64,000 nt of DNA from CAYMZZ01 sp964395095 (GCA_964395095.1 CAYMZZ010000005.1:186001-250000), one strand, 5' to 3'. Positions 1 through 8,819 are shown, counted from the stretch's first letter. Numbers and translations are program-made. The notes: a model not told the origin generated them from the sequence alone.

Positions 1-807
1 GATTCAGTAGTGCAAACCAGTTTTGGACGAATGCCGGCCTATGCGCGCATTATGCCCGGACAAATTGTGGACTACAGTCCGCTCGAAATTCTCACGCAGC
101 TAAAGAAAGGTGATAGCGCCGTGGTGGTATTGCTGCTCGATAGCATGGTTAGAAAAGGAGTCATGCAGGAACTGCCTCCCAACTTCAGTAAAGAGGACCG
201 GATTACCTATAATTTTAAAATTCTCGACGTCTTCCGCGACGACAGCCTTTACAAGCTCGACGAGGAACGTGAGCGGGAACTGGATGCCCCCCGGGCAAAA
301 ATGGAGCAGGAAGAGGCGATGGCCAAAATGAAGGAAGAAATGCTGGCCCAGCGGCAAAAGGAGGAAGAGGAAATGGAAAAGTCGGGCGAAGCCGACCGGG
401 GAATCAAAGCCATGCAGGAATACCTGGCCGGCCGAAATATCAGTAATGCCAAAATGATGGGTAAAGGCACTTTTGTCGTTGTCGACAAGGAAGGTGCTGG
501 CGAGCAGGCGGGCTCTGGCAAGTTTGTGAAGTTTAGCTACGTGGGCAGCCTCATCCGCAACGACAGTATTTTCGATAAGGGAACCCTGGAAAGGAAGCTG
601 GGCGAAGGTGGCCTGATTTCAGGTATGGAAGAAGGACTTGAAGCATTCCGCGAAGGAGGAAAGGGTACTTTGTACATACCGGGTTTCCGGGCATACGGCA
701 AGAGCCATCCCAAATTCCAGCCATTTGAACCCATGAAGTTTGACGTGGAATTGTTGCGTGTGGCCGATAGTGCCAGCGCTGAGCCAGCGCCCGTCCCGCA
801 ACGATAA
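1..807 (+). CDS. FKBP-type peptidyl-prolyl cis-trans isomerase, 5' end outside window
   Basis: The frame is open from base 1, so the start lies upstream. The visible 268 residues begin in what looks like the end of a first FKBP-like domain (PLEILTQLKKGDSAVVVLL). A charged coiled-coil-prone stretch rich in E, K, Q and M follows at about residues 85-130. A C-terminal FKBP domain then runs from about residue 155 to 250, with a Y-V-G strand, a GLISGMEEGLEAFREGGKG-type core and a YIPGFRAYGK motif. FKBP domains catalyse proline isomerisation; Bacteroidota two-domain versions are usually lipoproteins of the envelope, but the signal region is not visible here. The gene ends in a proline-rich tail. 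Confidence 0.85.
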   Translation, partial: DSVVQTSFGRMPAYARIMPGQIVDYSPLEILTQLKKGDSAVVVLLLDSMVRKGVMQELPPNFSKEDRITYNFKILDVFRDDSLYKLDEERERELDAPRAKMEQEEAMAKMKEEMLAQRQKEEEEMEKSGEADRGIKAMQEYLAGRNISNAKMMGKGTFVVVDKEGAGEQAGSGKFVKFSYVGSLIRNDSIFDKGTLERKLGEGGLISGMEEGLEAFREGGKGTLYIPGFRAYGKSHPKFQPFEPMKFDVELLRVADSASAEPAPVPQR

Positions 808-1175
808 AATTTATTGATCCGGTTCAACCATTTTTTGAATCAAATTTCAAAATAATGTTGCACCTTTACACCGGTCCGGCCATTACAGCCTGGACCGGTT
901 CCCTACCTGATTTGAAAAAAAGCGCTCACTGGCCCCGTTTTTAGTCCAAGGTCCATACTATTGTATATCCATGCCCTATTGGTGTTGAATCGTTGAACTG
1001 TTGAACTGTTGAACTGTTTAAGGTTTAGGGTTTAAGGTTTAAGGCAGTAAGTAAAAAAAGCTGGTAGCGGGTTGTACCCATTCTGAATAATTGGGTATTT
1101 CCTGTAATCAATCATCGACTTTCTACCCCCACTTAAAACCTATAATTTACAACTTACAACTTAACGTAAAACGTA
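808..1175. other. Gene-free stretch with hairpin and short repeats
   Basis: No coding frame here looks real. The stretch holds the hairpin at 870-899, three tandem copies of TTGAACTG (993-1016), a run of TTTAAGG-type units (1018-1044), and the start of an ACTTAAAAC/ACGTA-type array that runs into the end of folP. Confidence 0.6.
870..899 (+). terminator. Hairpin after the FKBP gene, possible terminator
   Basis: Perfect 8-bp arms ACCGGTCC/GGACCGGT (870-877 and 892-899), extendable by a G-T and a G-C pair, stand 63 bases after the FKBP stop. There is no strong T-run behind it, so terminator function is uncertain. Confidence 0.35.
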
Positions 1176-1195
1176 CTACGTATAACGTAAGACGT
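991..1195. repeat. Intergenic short-unit repeat array (locus 1)
   Basis: The left part has TTGAACTG x3 and GGTTTAAGG-like units. The right part (1131-1195) has AACTTACAACTT and ACGTAAAACGTACTACG units. The right part overlaps the folP stop codon and encodes its last residues. It belongs to the repeat family seen throughout the host part of the window. Confidence 0.6.
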
Positions 1196-2009
1196 TTTCA
1201 ACCAGTTCCACTGCCTCCCTGGCTTCTTTCACGTCGTGCACCCGTAGCAAATGCACTCCTTTCATTAATCCGATGGTGTGCAACACGGTGCTGCCATTCA
1301 AGGCTTCCTCAGCCGTTACTCCCAGGGTTTTATAAATTGTCGACTTTCGTGAAATCCCCATAAGAATCGGGCGATTGAGCAGATGGAACAGTTCCAAATC
1401 ATGGATCAGTTGGAAATTATGCCCGGCAGTTTTGCCGAAGCCAAATCCCGGATCTGCTATCCATTCCACAATTCCATTCTCTTGCAGGATGCCCGAAAGC
1501 CGGATAAAGAAGTCGATGATTTCCTGTGTTACATTTTCATAATGGGGTTGCTGCTGCATGTCTTTGGGCCGGCCCTTCATGTGCATGGCTATATAGGGAA
1601 CTCCGAGACGGCCAACCGTTGCTAAAAGGTCGGCGTCAATTTTGCCCGCACTAATGTCGTTAACAATAACGGCTCCTGCCGCCACTGCTTCCTCAGCCAC
1701 CCGTGAATAAAAAGTATCAATTGAAATGAATGCTTCCGGAAACCGGTCCATCAAGGCCCTGATGCAGGGAATAACCCGCTCCATTTCTTCCTCAGGCTTT
1801 AGCATTTCGCTGCCCGGTCTTGTGCTCTGTCCTCCTATGTCGAGCACGCCGGCGCCTTCCTTCAGCATTTTTTCGGCCAGGCGCAGGCAGTCATCCACCT
1901 GTTGTTGCCGGCTACCGGCATAAAATGAATCGGGGGTACAGTTGATAATGCCCATGACCACCGGTTGCTCCAGGCTTAGGAGGCGACCACCACAATTAAG
2001 CGTAAACAT
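1176..2009 (-). CDS. folP: Dihydropteroate synthase
   Basis: The product condenses 6-hydroxymethyl-7,8-dihydropterin pyrophosphate with p-aminobenzoate to 7,8-dihydropteroate in cytosolic folate synthesis. The 277-residue chain has the pterin-binding TIM-barrel signatures in order: MGIINCTPDSFY near the N-terminus, DIGGQSTRPGS, VNDISAG, IADPGFGFGKT and LMGISRKS. The ATG at 2009 was chosen because AGGAG lies five bases upstream; a TTG ten codons earlier is also in frame. The last residues (VLRYT) are encoded inside an intergenic repeat array. It is divergent from the DUF1599 gene. Confidence 0.95.
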   Translation of the reverse strand: MFTLNCGGRLLSLEQPVVMGIINCTPDSFYAGSRQQQVDDCLRLAEKMLKEGAGVLDIGGQSTRPGSEMLKPEEEMERVIPCIRALMDRFPEAFISIDTFYSRVAEEAVAAGAVIVNDISAGKIDADLLATVGRLGVPYIAMHMKGRPKDMQQQPHYENVTQEIIDFFIRLSGILQENGIVEWIADPGFGFGKTAGHNFQLIHDLELFHLLNRPILMGISRKSTIYKTLGVTAEEALNGSTVLHTIGLMKGVHLLRVHDVKEAREAVELVENVLRYT

Positions 2010-2024
2010 TCTGACTCCTTTCGT

Positions 2025-2032
2025 TATTTTTG
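2025..2032 (+). promoter_or_regulatory. Possible -7 element for the DUF1599 operon
   Basis: TATTTTTG matches the Bacteroidota -7 consensus TAnnTTTG and lies 43 bases before the DUF1599 start. No clear -33 TTTG is seen at the right distance, so this is tentative. Confidence 0.35.
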
Positions 2033-2075
2033 AAGCCAAAGATACAGGAACAGGCAGCTATCATTCCGACCAACC

Positions 2076-2651
2076 ATGAATACAACGAATTTACAATACG
2101 ATCAGGCTATTACAGGATGCCGGGACATTTTTTTAAAGAAGGCCAGGGATTATGGCACCAGTTGGCGGGTGCTCCGCACTATTTCAATAGTTGATCAGAT
2201 TTTCATCAAAGCCCAGCGCATTCGTACTATCCAGGAAAAAGGGCAGCAGCGGGTGGCCGATGATATTGGTGCGGAGTTCAGGGGTATTGTCAATTATGCC
2301 ATCATTGGCCTTATTCAACTGGAGCTGAAAGACGATCGCCGCGAAGAGCTCGACAGTGACGCCGTGGCGGAGCTATATAACAGACATGTGGCAGAAAGCA
2401 AATCGCTGATGCAGGATAAGAACCACGATTATGGCGAGGCCTGGCGAAGCATGAGCCAGGAAAGTTTCACCGATCTCATCCTGATGAAGCTGCAAAGGAT
2501 CCGCCAGATACTGGCCAATGATGGAAAAACACTGATCAGTGAAGGCATTGATGCCAATTACCACGATATCGTGAATTATGCTGTATTCGCGCTGATCCTG
2601 ATGAGTGAGAAACCGGCAGCCGGAACGGCCCAGGCAACCCAAGAAAATTAA
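2076..2651 (+). CDS. DUF1599 domain protein, internally duplicated
   Basis: The 191-residue protein consists of two homologous halves, about residues 8-85 and 100-180. Each half holds a [KH]DYG.[SA]WR motif, a K.QRIR motif and an (R/H)(G/D)IVNYA motif. This matches the DUF1599 family known from Bacteroidota, which has been linked by sequence to nucleotide-modification proteins; the function is not established. It heads a tight run: its stop is 4 bases before the DoxX-like gene, which is itself 4 bases before the ABC permease gene, suggesting one operon. Confidence 0.75.
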   Translation: MNTTNLQYDQAITGCRDIFLKKARDYGTSWRVLRTISIVDQIFIKAQRIRTIQEKGQQRVADDIGAEFRGIVNYAIIGLIQLELKDDRREELDSDAVAELYNRHVAESKSLMQDKNHDYGEAWRSMSQESFTDLILMKLQRIRQILANDGKTLISEGIDANYHDIVNYAVFALILMSEKPAAGTAQATQEN

Positions 2652-2655
2652 AGGC

Positions 2656-3774
2656 ATGAAAGGACTAATCTGGCTATCGCGAATCCTCGTAGGGATTCTC
2701 TTTATTTTTTCCGGCCTCGTAAAGGCCAATGATCCCCTGGGACTTAGCTACAAGATGCAGGAGTTTTTCGAGATCTGGGGGCTGCATGGTTTCAACGACT
2801 ATACGCTGCTCAGTTCGGTTCTCATGAATGCCTTTGAGATCATCGCCGGCTTTGCCTTATTGCTGGGTTGGCGGGTCAGGCTCTTCATCGTCCTGCTTTT
2901 GTTGCTTATCCTCTTTTTTACATTTCTTACCGGATATACTTATGTTACAGGCAAGCCCGCCAATTGTGGTTGCTTTGGCGATTGCCTGCCCATTAGTTCA
3001 AAAGTGTCTTTCCTGAAAGACGTAGCGCTTACTTTATTGATCGGTTTTCTCTACTGGCAGCGTCGGCATATTCAGCCGATATTCAGTGGCAGGGCCCGGT
3101 TTATCATCATGTTGCTGGTGACGGCATTCAGCTTTGGCCTGCAATGGTATGCGCTTACCTATCTGCCGCCGGTGGATTGTTTACCCTTTAAGAAAGGACA
3201 TTCCATCACCGAAAAGATGCAGCCGCCACCCAATGCGGTGCCCGATAGCTTCGCCATCCGTTTTGTGTATGAGAAAGACGGGAAGCAATTTGAATTTGCT
3301 CCCAGTGAATTACCCGCCGACCTGGGAACCTACACCTACATAAGCCGCGAAGACCGGCTGGTGCGCAAAGGCAATGCGGATCCGGCGATCAAGGGATTCA
3401 GGTTGTCGGACGCGACAAATGCCGATCGTACGCAGGAAGTGCTTTCAAGGCCCCGCGCCTTTTTGTTGTTTGTAGAAGATATCAGCGAAAACCCTTTACG
3501 CCACTGGGATGATGCATTGAAGAAACTGATGGCAGAAGCCGATAACAGGCAAATTCCGCTCTATGTGGTTTCCCGCTTCCCCGAACCATTGCAAAAGGCT
3601 TTGCAGGAAAAGAAAATCAGCATTCCGGAAATATTCACCCTCGATGTGGTAGCCATGCACACCGCGGCGCGAACGAATCCCTGTCTCTACCTGCTCGAAA
3701 ATGGAGTAATCACCGACAAACAGGGCTATCGTCGATTTGACCGGATCATTGACCGGCTTCGGGACAAAAACTAA
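2656..3774 (+). CDS. BT_3928-like DoxX-family membrane protein
   Basis: The 372-residue protein starts at an ATG 4 bases after the preceding stop; a longer frame upstream overlaps that gene and is unlikely. The N-terminal part has four to five membrane segments with a DoxX-like first helix (ILVGILFIFSGLVKANDP) and a loop with C-G-C-F-G-D-C, as in MauE/DoxX relatives that handle redox chemistry. The C-terminal part, from about residue 190, looks soluble and resembles a thioredoxin-like fold (FLLFVEDISEN, PLYVVSRF) without a C-x-x-C. The family architecture is common in Bacteroidota; the exact role is unknown. Confidence 0.75.
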   Translation: MKGLIWLSRILVGILFIFSGLVKANDPLGLSYKMQEFFEIWGLHGFNDYTLLSSVLMNAFEIIAGFALLLGWRVRLFIVLLLLLILFFTFLTGYTYVTGKPANCGCFGDCLPISSKVSFLKDVALTLLIGFLYWQRRHIQPIFSGRARFIIMLLVTAFSFGLQWYALTYLPPVDCLPFKKGHSITEKMQPPPNAVPDSFAIRFVYEKDGKQFEFAPSELPADLGTYTYISREDRLVRKGNADPAIKGFRLSDATNADRTQEVLSRPRAFLLFVEDISENPLRHWDDALKKLMAEADNRQIPLYVVSRFPEPLQKALQEKKISIPEIFTLDVVAMHTAARTNPCLYLLENGVITDKQGYRRFDRIIDRLRDKN

Positions 3775-3778
3775 AGAC

Positions 3779-4825
3779 ATGCTCCGATTCATAGTCCGCA
3801 AACTGGGATATGCCGCACTGGTGCTACTGGGAGTGGTGGTGCTGGTATTCTGGCTATTCCAGGGCTTGGGCGATCCTGCGCGTATGGTGATGGGGCAATC
3901 GGGCGACGCAAAAACCGAAGAAAATATTCGCAAGGAACTTTATCTCGATCAACCACGCTGGAAACAATTTCTGCTGTATCTCAACGATATTTCGCCCATT
4001 GGAATCCATAGCCGGAAAGAGATTGAAGACAAGCAGTTGAAGGGATGGTTCCTGGGTGGCGACAGGAAACTGGGTTTGAAATGGCCCTACCTGCGACGAT
4101 CTTACCAAAGCCGTCGCGAAGTTGGTTCCGTACTGATGGACGCTTTACCCGGTACCATCATGCTGGCATTTGCCGCGATGTTGATTGCGATCGCATTGGG
4201 TATTCCATTAGGCGTGCTGGCTGCAGTAAAAAAGGATAGCTGGCTCGATCAATCTGCCATTTTTACCAGCATTATCGGCATTTCTGCGCCCAGCTTTTTT
4301 ATGGGCATCGTTATAGCCTATCTGTTTGGCTTCCTGTGGAGCGATTTTACCGGTCTCAATATTTCAGGAAGCTGGTATAGCGTGGATGCAGCTACGGGGG
4401 AGAAACGGCTGACCCTGCAAAACCTGATTCTGCCGGCCATTACACTTGGTATCCGGCCACTGGCCATCATCATGCAACTAACGCGTAGCGCTATGCTCGA
4501 TGTACTCAACCAGGATTTTATCCGCACGGCCTACGCGAAAGGCGCTTCAAGGGCAAGGGTTATCTGGCGGCATGCACTGCGCAATGCGCTCAATCCCGTT
4601 ATCACAGCCGTTACCGGTTGGTTTGCCGAGTTGTTGGCGGGAGCATTCTTTGTAGAATATATTTTCGGCCTGCAAGGTATAGGCAAGATAACCGTGGATG
4701 CCCTCGAAAAAAATGATTACCCTATCGTGATGGGAGCCGTATTACTGGCCGCCTGCTTTTTTGTACTGGTCAATATGCTGGCCGATATTTTGTATGGTTG
4801 GGTGGATCCGAGGGTGAGGAAGTAG
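3779..4825 (+). CDS. ABC transporter permease, DppB/OppB type
   Basis: The 348-residue inner-membrane protein starts 4 bases after the DoxX-like gene. It has an N-terminal helix (LGYAALVLLGVVVLVFWLF), a periplasmic insert, five further helices and the EAA-type loop RTAYAKGASRARVIWRHALR that contacts the ATPase. This is the pattern of peptide/nickel permease component B. The partner permease, binding protein and ATPases are not in the neighbourhood, so it is an orphan component here. Start codons further upstream would overlap the previous gene. Confidence 0.85.
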   Translation: MLRFIVRKLGYAALVLLGVVVLVFWLFQGLGDPARMVMGQSGDAKTEENIRKELYLDQPRWKQFLLYLNDISPIGIHSRKEIEDKQLKGWFLGGDRKLGLKWPYLRRSYQSRREVGSVLMDALPGTIMLAFAAMLIAIALGIPLGVLAAVKKDSWLDQSAIFTSIIGISAPSFFMGIVIAYLFGFLWSDFTGLNISGSWYSVDAATGEKRLTLQNLILPAITLGIRPLAIIMQLTRSAMLDVLNQDFIRTAYAKGASRARVIWRHALRNALNPVITAVTGWFAELLAGAFFVEYIFGLQGIGKITVDALEKNDYPIVMGAVLLAACFFVLVNMLADILYGWVDPRVRK

Positions 4826-4967
4826 TGAGTAGTGAGTAGTGAGTAGGGAGTAGGGAGTAGTAACTTGCAAGTTATAGGTTTTGGGTTTGATAATATTTGA
4901 AATGGAAATTTCAATAGCTTAAAACTTACTACTCCCTACTCACTACTTACTACTCCCTACCTCACTT
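4824..4967. repeat. Intergenic inverted repeat array (locus 2)
   Basis: The left arm is built of GTAGTGAGTAGTGAG and GTAGGGAG units. The right arm (4926-4967) is its imperfect reverse complement, built of CTACTCCCTACTCACTAC units. The pair lies between two convergent genes and overlaps the permease stop and the end of the DUF721 gene. Confidence 0.65.
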
Positions 4968-5238
4968 CCACTTCCTTCACCAAATTCCTTCCCAACGCCT
5001 CATTCACTCTTTGCGCTATTTTTTCTTTTTGGTAGAGTAGCTCATGCCGGAGTGGCGCTACCTGGGTGCTGATGATGAGTTTTCCCCCATAGAGTTGGAG
5101 TTTCTCCGTATATCGCGCAACTGTTTTGCCCATCACTTTCTCCCAAACCTCTTCGATCTGTAAAGCCTCAATATCACCTTTCAACCGGCTTTGATTGAGA
5201 AACTGCTGAATGGCATCGCGCATGGAAAATTCACCCAT
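4957..5238 (-). CDS. DUF721 (DciA-like) protein
   Basis: The 93-residue protein has the DUF721 pattern: an N-terminal helix, then EEVWEKVMGKTVARYTEKL, a strand GGKLIISTQVAPLRHELLYQK, and a C-terminal helix. In other bacteria DUF721/DciA proteins help load the replicative helicase, and the gene often sits beside recF or dnaA, as here, where it follows recF on the same strand by about 120 bases. An alternative start lies five codons in. The last codons lie at the edge of an intergenic repeat arm. Confidence 0.75.
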   Translation of the reverse strand: MGEFSMRDAIQQFLNQSRLKGDIEALQIEEVWEKVMGKTVARYTEKLQLYGGKLIISTQVAPLRHELLYQKEKIAQRVNEALGRNLVKEVEVR

Positions 5239-5253
5239 GGGGCAAAGGTAGTG

Positions 5254-5371
5254 GAATTGGGAATTTGATTATTTGGTAATTCGGTGATTTGGCAATTTGC
5301 TTAATGGATTAAATGAGTAACTCACAACTCTTTTGCGTCAGGCAAATCACCGAATCACCGAATAACCGAAT
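5254..5371. repeat. Intergenic inverted repeat array (locus 3)
   Basis: Left units such as TTCGGTGATTTGGCAATTTGC are opposed by GCAAATCACCGAATCACCGAA on the right (5341-5371). The right arm encodes the last five codons and the stop of recF. Confidence 0.6.
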
Positions 5372-6461
5372 CTATATTCACACATTTCCATTCCCCCTCC
5401 CTCATATTCAGATTTTTTAGATGGGCTGAAAGTCTTTCGGAATTAGTATCGGTAATAAATACCTGGCCCTGGTTTTGGAGGCAAACTTTTTCGAGCAGGT
5501 TGCGGATACGGCTTTCATCCAGTTTTTCAAACACATCATCGAGGAGGAGCAGGGGAGGAAAGCCCCTTGCTTCGGCGAGGTATTCCATTTCGGTAAGCTT
5601 TAGCGCAAAGAGCAGGCTTTTTCTTTGACCCTGCGAAGCCACCTGGCGAAAGGGCTGGTCGTGAAAGCGGATTTCTATATCGTCGCGATGAATACCCGCT
5701 GTGCTGCGTCCGCTGGCCAGATCCCTGGAGCGGTTTAGTTGTAATAATCCGGCCATATCTGCATCGAGCAACTGGCTGTCGTAAACCAGGCGTATATCTT
5801 CGGTTTGCCTTGCTATTTCCTGGTACATATGGCGGGTAGCGGGCAGAAAACTCACCATGAACTGCTTTCTTTTTTCAAAAATCGCCTGGCCCGGGGAGAT
5901 CAGTTGCTGATCAAGCACATCGAGAAGGGCGTTTTCGGTTTGGCGGGTTTCGAGCATCGTCTTCAACAAGGCATTCCGCTGCTGAAGCAGTTTCTGGTAT
6001 TGAATCAATTGCTGCAGATAGGCTGCGTCTGCCTGGCAGAGGAGGGCGTCCATAAATCGGCGGCGCTCCTCACTGGCACCCGTTATCAGCACCGCATCGT
6101 CGGGCGCGATAATGACGCAGGGATAGCGACCGATATGGTCAGCAAATTTTTCATAGGCCTGTTCATTTACACGAAATTCCTTTTTACCGGTCTCCCGGAG
6201 AATACATACGGTTTTTTCGGGCTGACCCTGCAGGGAGAACTGGCCCTCAATGCGAAAGCCGGCACAGCCTCTTTGCACATTGGCCTGGTCGCTGCGGGTA
6301 AAATAGCTACGCGTGAAGCAGAGATAGTGGATGGCATCGAGCAGATTGGTTTTGCCCGCTCCATTGGCCCCGCAAATGCCCGTAATGCGCGTTTCGAAGC
6401 GGAAGCTCCTGTTGGCATAGTTTTTAAATTGAAAAAGGGTGATTTCCAGCAGCGAAAGCAT
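5355..6461 (-). CDS. recF: DNA replication and repair protein RecF
   Basis: RecF is an SMC-like ATPase that helps load RecA at single-strand gaps with RecO and RecR. The 368-residue chain starts with the family-typical MLSLLEITLFQFKNYANRSF. It shows Walker A GANGAGKTN near residue 34, the ABC-type signature region ASQGQRKSLLFALKL, and Walker B LLLLDDVFEKLD. In-frame ATGs at 6479 and 6488 would add 6 or 9 residues; none has a clear ribosome binding site. The DUF721/DciA-like gene follows on the same strand, a common pairing. Confidence 0.95.
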   Translation of the reverse strand: MLSLLEITLFQFKNYANRSFRFETRITGICGANGAGKTNLLDAIHYLCFTRSYFTRSDQANVQRGCAGFRIEGQFSLQGQPEKTVCILRETGKKEFRVNEQAYEKFADHIGRYPCVIIAPDDAVLITGASEERRRFMDALLCQADAAYLQQLIQYQKLLQQRNALLKTMLETRQTENALLDVLDQQLISPGQAIFEKRKQFMVSFLPATRHMYQEIARQTEDIRLVYDSQLLDADMAGLLQLNRSRDLASGRSTAGIHRDDIEIRFHDQPFRQVASQGQRKSLLFALKLTEMEYLAEARGFPPLLLLDDVFEKLDESRIRNLLEKVCLQNQGQVFITDTNSERLSAHLKNLNMREGEWKCVNIDSVIR

Positions 6462-6541
6462 GTTTGCAAGATATTCCATCCCTTTCATTTTCTGAATTTT
6501 TCAGGGCTTTCCGGGCATGAAGGTTTTCATCATAATTCCCT

Positions 6542-6549
6542 TATTTTTG
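6542..6549 (+). promoter_or_regulatory. Possible -7 element for pdhA
   Basis: TATTTTTG matches TAnnTTTG and lies 20 bases before the GTG start of pdhA, a normal distance for a short Bacteroidota leader. The -33 element is not obvious. Confidence 0.4.
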
Positions 6550-6568
6550 CAACTCAAATTTTTAGCCT

Positions 6569-7564
6569 GTGGCTGCCAAATTTTCAAAAGAAACCTACCT
6601 GTACTGGTATGAGCTGATGCAGCTTATACGCCAGTTTGAATTAATGGCCGAAGAAAAATACAAAATGGAGGGAAAGATCCGCGGTTTTTTCCATGCCTAC
6701 ATTGGACAGGAGGCCATTGCGGCCGGTTGCATGACGGCTACCAAACCCGAAGACCTCTTCATTACCGCTTACCGTGATCACGGGCTGGCAATTGCCAAGG
6801 GTGTTTCGGTAGACAGTTGTATGGCCGAACTCTATGGCAAAGCCACAGGTTGTGCCAAGGGTAAGGGTGGCAGTATGCACTTTTTTGGTAAGAAGGAAAA
6901 CTTCTATGGTGGTCATGGGATTGTAGGCGCACAAATTGGCACTGGTACTGGCCTGGCTTTCGCCGAGAAATACCGGGGTACCGACAATGTGGTGCTCTGC
7001 TTTTTTGGGGATGGTGCGGCAAGGCAGGGTATTCTCCACGAGTCCTTTAACCTGGCCATGCTCTGGAAGCTTCCGGTCATCTATATCTGCGAAAACAATA
7101 ACTACGCCATGGGTACTTCCGTTGAGCGTACCTCCAATGTGCATGATATTTACAAACTGGCCGACGCCTACGAGATGCCCTCCGATGTGGTGGATGGGAT
7201 GAAGGCGGAGCTGGTGCATGAAAGCGTTACCCGTGCGGTGAAACGCGCCCGGGAAGGTGGCGGTCCTACCTTGATAGAAATTAAAACATACCGCTATAAG
7301 GGCCACTCAATCAGCGACCCACAAAAATATCGTACCAAGGATGAGGTGGAGGAATACAAGGCTAAAGACCCCATCACGCTGGTGAAAAACACGATAGTGG
7401 AAGGCAAAATGGCTTCGGAAGAAGACCTGGCCCAAATCGACCAGCGGGTGGATGAAATTGTAACTGCATCCGTAAAATTTGCCGAAGAAAGCCCCTGGCC
7501 GGATGACGACGAAGTGCTGAAGGATATTTATGTGGATCAGAACTATCCCTTCATTACCGACTAA
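6569..7564 (+). CDS. pdhA: Pyruvate dehydrogenase E1 component, alpha subunit
   Basis: The thiamine-diphosphate-dependent alpha subunit of E1 decarboxylates pyruvate in the cytosolic dehydrogenase complex. The 331-residue chain has the phosphorylation-loop-type region YRYKGHSISDP, an N-terminal HAYIGQEAIAAG and GKGGSMHFF, and the ThDP motif from GDGAARQG to ENN. It starts with GTG at 6569, matching the usual N-terminus of the family. E1 beta and E2 are not adjacent, so the complex is encoded at several loci. It is followed by a short repeat arm and then a TPR protein gene. Confidence 0.93.
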   Translation: MAAKFSKETYLYWYELMQLIRQFELMAEEKYKMEGKIRGFFHAYIGQEAIAAGCMTATKPEDLFITAYRDHGLAIAKGVSVDSCMAELYGKATGCAKGKGGSMHFFGKKENFYGGHGIVGAQIGTGTGLAFAEKYRGTDNVVLCFFGDGAARQGILHESFNLAMLWKLPVIYICENNNYAMGTSVERTSNVHDIYKLADAYEMPSDVVDGMKAELVHESVTRAVKRAREGGGPTLIEIKTYRYKGHSISDPQKYRTKDEVEEYKAKDPITLVKNTIVEGKMASEEDLAQIDQRVDEIVTASVKFAEESPWPDDDEVLKDIYVDQNYPFITD

Positions 7565-7605
7565 AAACAATCAAACTTAAAACGTACAACTTATAACTTC
7601 CAATT
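7565..7605. repeat. Single repeat arm (locus 4)
   Basis: An AACTTAAAACGTACAACTTATAACTT-type arm without a partner arm fills the gap between pdhA and the TPR gene. Confidence 0.5.
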
Positions 7606-7608
7606 TAA

Positions 7609-8298
7609 ATGGCTAACACAAAACATACAACAGAACCTGCAAGCCCCGAGATAGTGGTGGAAAAGGCAAAGGACTTCTGGCAGCGCAATAGCAAACTGAT
7701 CCTCGGCGTGGGTGGTGGCTTGCTGTTGCTGGTGGCAGGTTTCTATATTTATCAGAACTTTTTCGCCAGGCCCAAGGAAGAGAAGGCGATGAGCAATCTC
7801 TTTAAGGCCGAGGAATATTATCGTATGGATTCGGTGAACCTGGCCCTGAACGGCGACGGTACTTACCCCGGTTTCCTGAATATCATCAGCCGCTATAGCG
7901 GAACCGAAGCCGCTAACCTGGCTTCTTATTATGCCGGAGCCTGTTTTGTAAAACTCGATGATCCCGCCAACGCGATCAAGCACCTGAAAAAATTCAGCAC
8001 GGAGTCGAAGCCCATTCAACAACGCGCCTATTTGCTGCTGGGCGATGCCTATGCCGATCAGGGCAATGCCAAAGAGGCGCTGGATTATTATAAGAAGTCG
8101 GCCTCCGAGTTTCCCGAGGACGAGAACGCGAGTTCCGAAGCTTTGTTCCGCGCTGCTTTTTTGAGCGCCCGTGTTTTAAACGACAATGCGTCGGCCATTA
8201 AGCTTTTCACCCAGTTGAAAGAGAAATATGGCAGCTCGGTTCGCGGACAGGAAGCAGACCTTTACCTGGCGCAACAGGGAGTTTTGAATGTAGATTAA
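7609..8298 (+). CDS. Membrane-anchored tetratricopeptide repeat protein
   Basis: The 229-residue protein has a cytosolic N-terminus, one membrane helix at about residues 31-49 (LILGVGGGLLLLVAGFYIY), and then TPR-like helical pairs (AYLLLGDAYADQGNAKEALDYYKKS). The layout resembles the YfgM-type ancillary SecYEG proteins, but that identity is only inferred. It is 2 bases upstream of ribH, so the two are probably cotranscribed. Confidence 0.75.
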   Translation: MANTKHTTEPASPEIVVEKAKDFWQRNSKLILGVGGGLLLLVAGFYIYQNFFARPKEEKAMSNLFKAEEYYRMDSVNLALNGDGTYPGFLNIISRYSGTEAANLASYYAGACFVKLDDPANAIKHLKKFSTESKPIQQRAYLLLGDAYADQGNAKEALDYYKKSASEFPEDENASSEALFRAAFLSARVLNDNASAIKLFTQLKEKYGSSVRGQEADLYLAQQGVLNVD

Positions 8299-8300
8299 TT

Positions 8301-8801
8301 ATGGCAGATATCAGCAATAGCAAATTACTGCAAACTGAAACAGGCATTCTCCATCCCGAGAGTGCCTGTATCGTTCTGATCAAGACCGAATGGAACGCGG
8401 GTATTGTTGACGAATTGGAAAGCGGCGCCATGCGGGTATTGAACCAGCAGGGCGTAAGGAGGGTTATCCGGATTACGGTTCCCGGAGCAGTGGAGATACC
8501 TTTTGCCATTCGCCAGTACTGGGAGCGCAAATCGGGTACGGAATCGCATCCCAGTGCCTTTATCGCGCTCGGTTGCGTGGTCCGCGGCGACACGCCTCAT
8601 TTCGATTATGTGTGCCAGTCGGTAACCCATGGCATTACCGAATTGAATATTCAATTACCCGTACCCAGCATATACGGCATCCTTACGGTAAACACCGAAG
8701 AGCAGGCTCGTGAACGAATAGGTGGCCGGCATGGCCATAAGGGAGAAGAGGCTGCCATTACGGCTTTAAAAATGATCGCCCTCAACCAATCAATTTCCTG
8801 A
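8301..8801 (+). CDS. ribH: 6,7-dimethyl-8-ribityllumazine synthase
   Basis: The product makes the riboflavin precursor lumazine from 5-amino-6-ribitylaminouracil and dihydroxybutanone phosphate. The 166-residue protein has the substrate-binding WNAGIVDELESGA, VPGAVEIPFA, and the catalytic GDTPHFDYV motif with His100, followed by NTEEQA and a C-terminal helical G-EEAAITAL segment, all at family-typical spacing. It is the only riboflavin gene in the window. The 2-base gap to the TPR gene leaves no room for an FMN riboswitch. Confidence 0.95.
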   Translation: MADISNSKLLQTETGILHPESACIVLIKTEWNAGIVDELESGAMRVLNQQGVRRVIRITVPGAVEIPFAIRQYWERKSGTESHPSAFIALGCVVRGDTPHFDYVCQSVTHGITELNIQLPVPSIYGILTVNTEEQARERIGGRHGHKGEEAAITALKMIALNQSIS

Positions 8802-8819
8802 TCAGCAAGGTTCTAATTT

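Noticed and set aside
4824..4967. CRISPR-like array
   Set aside because: Units are 5-9 bases, degenerate and mirrored, with no constant repeat/spacer pattern and no cas genes.
5805..6617. Plus-strand frame of 270 codons over recF
   Set aside because: Shadow of recF; it also runs into the start of pdhA.
8200..8300. FMN riboswitch before ribH
   Set aside because: ribH begins 2 bases after the TPR gene, leaving no leader for an aptamer.
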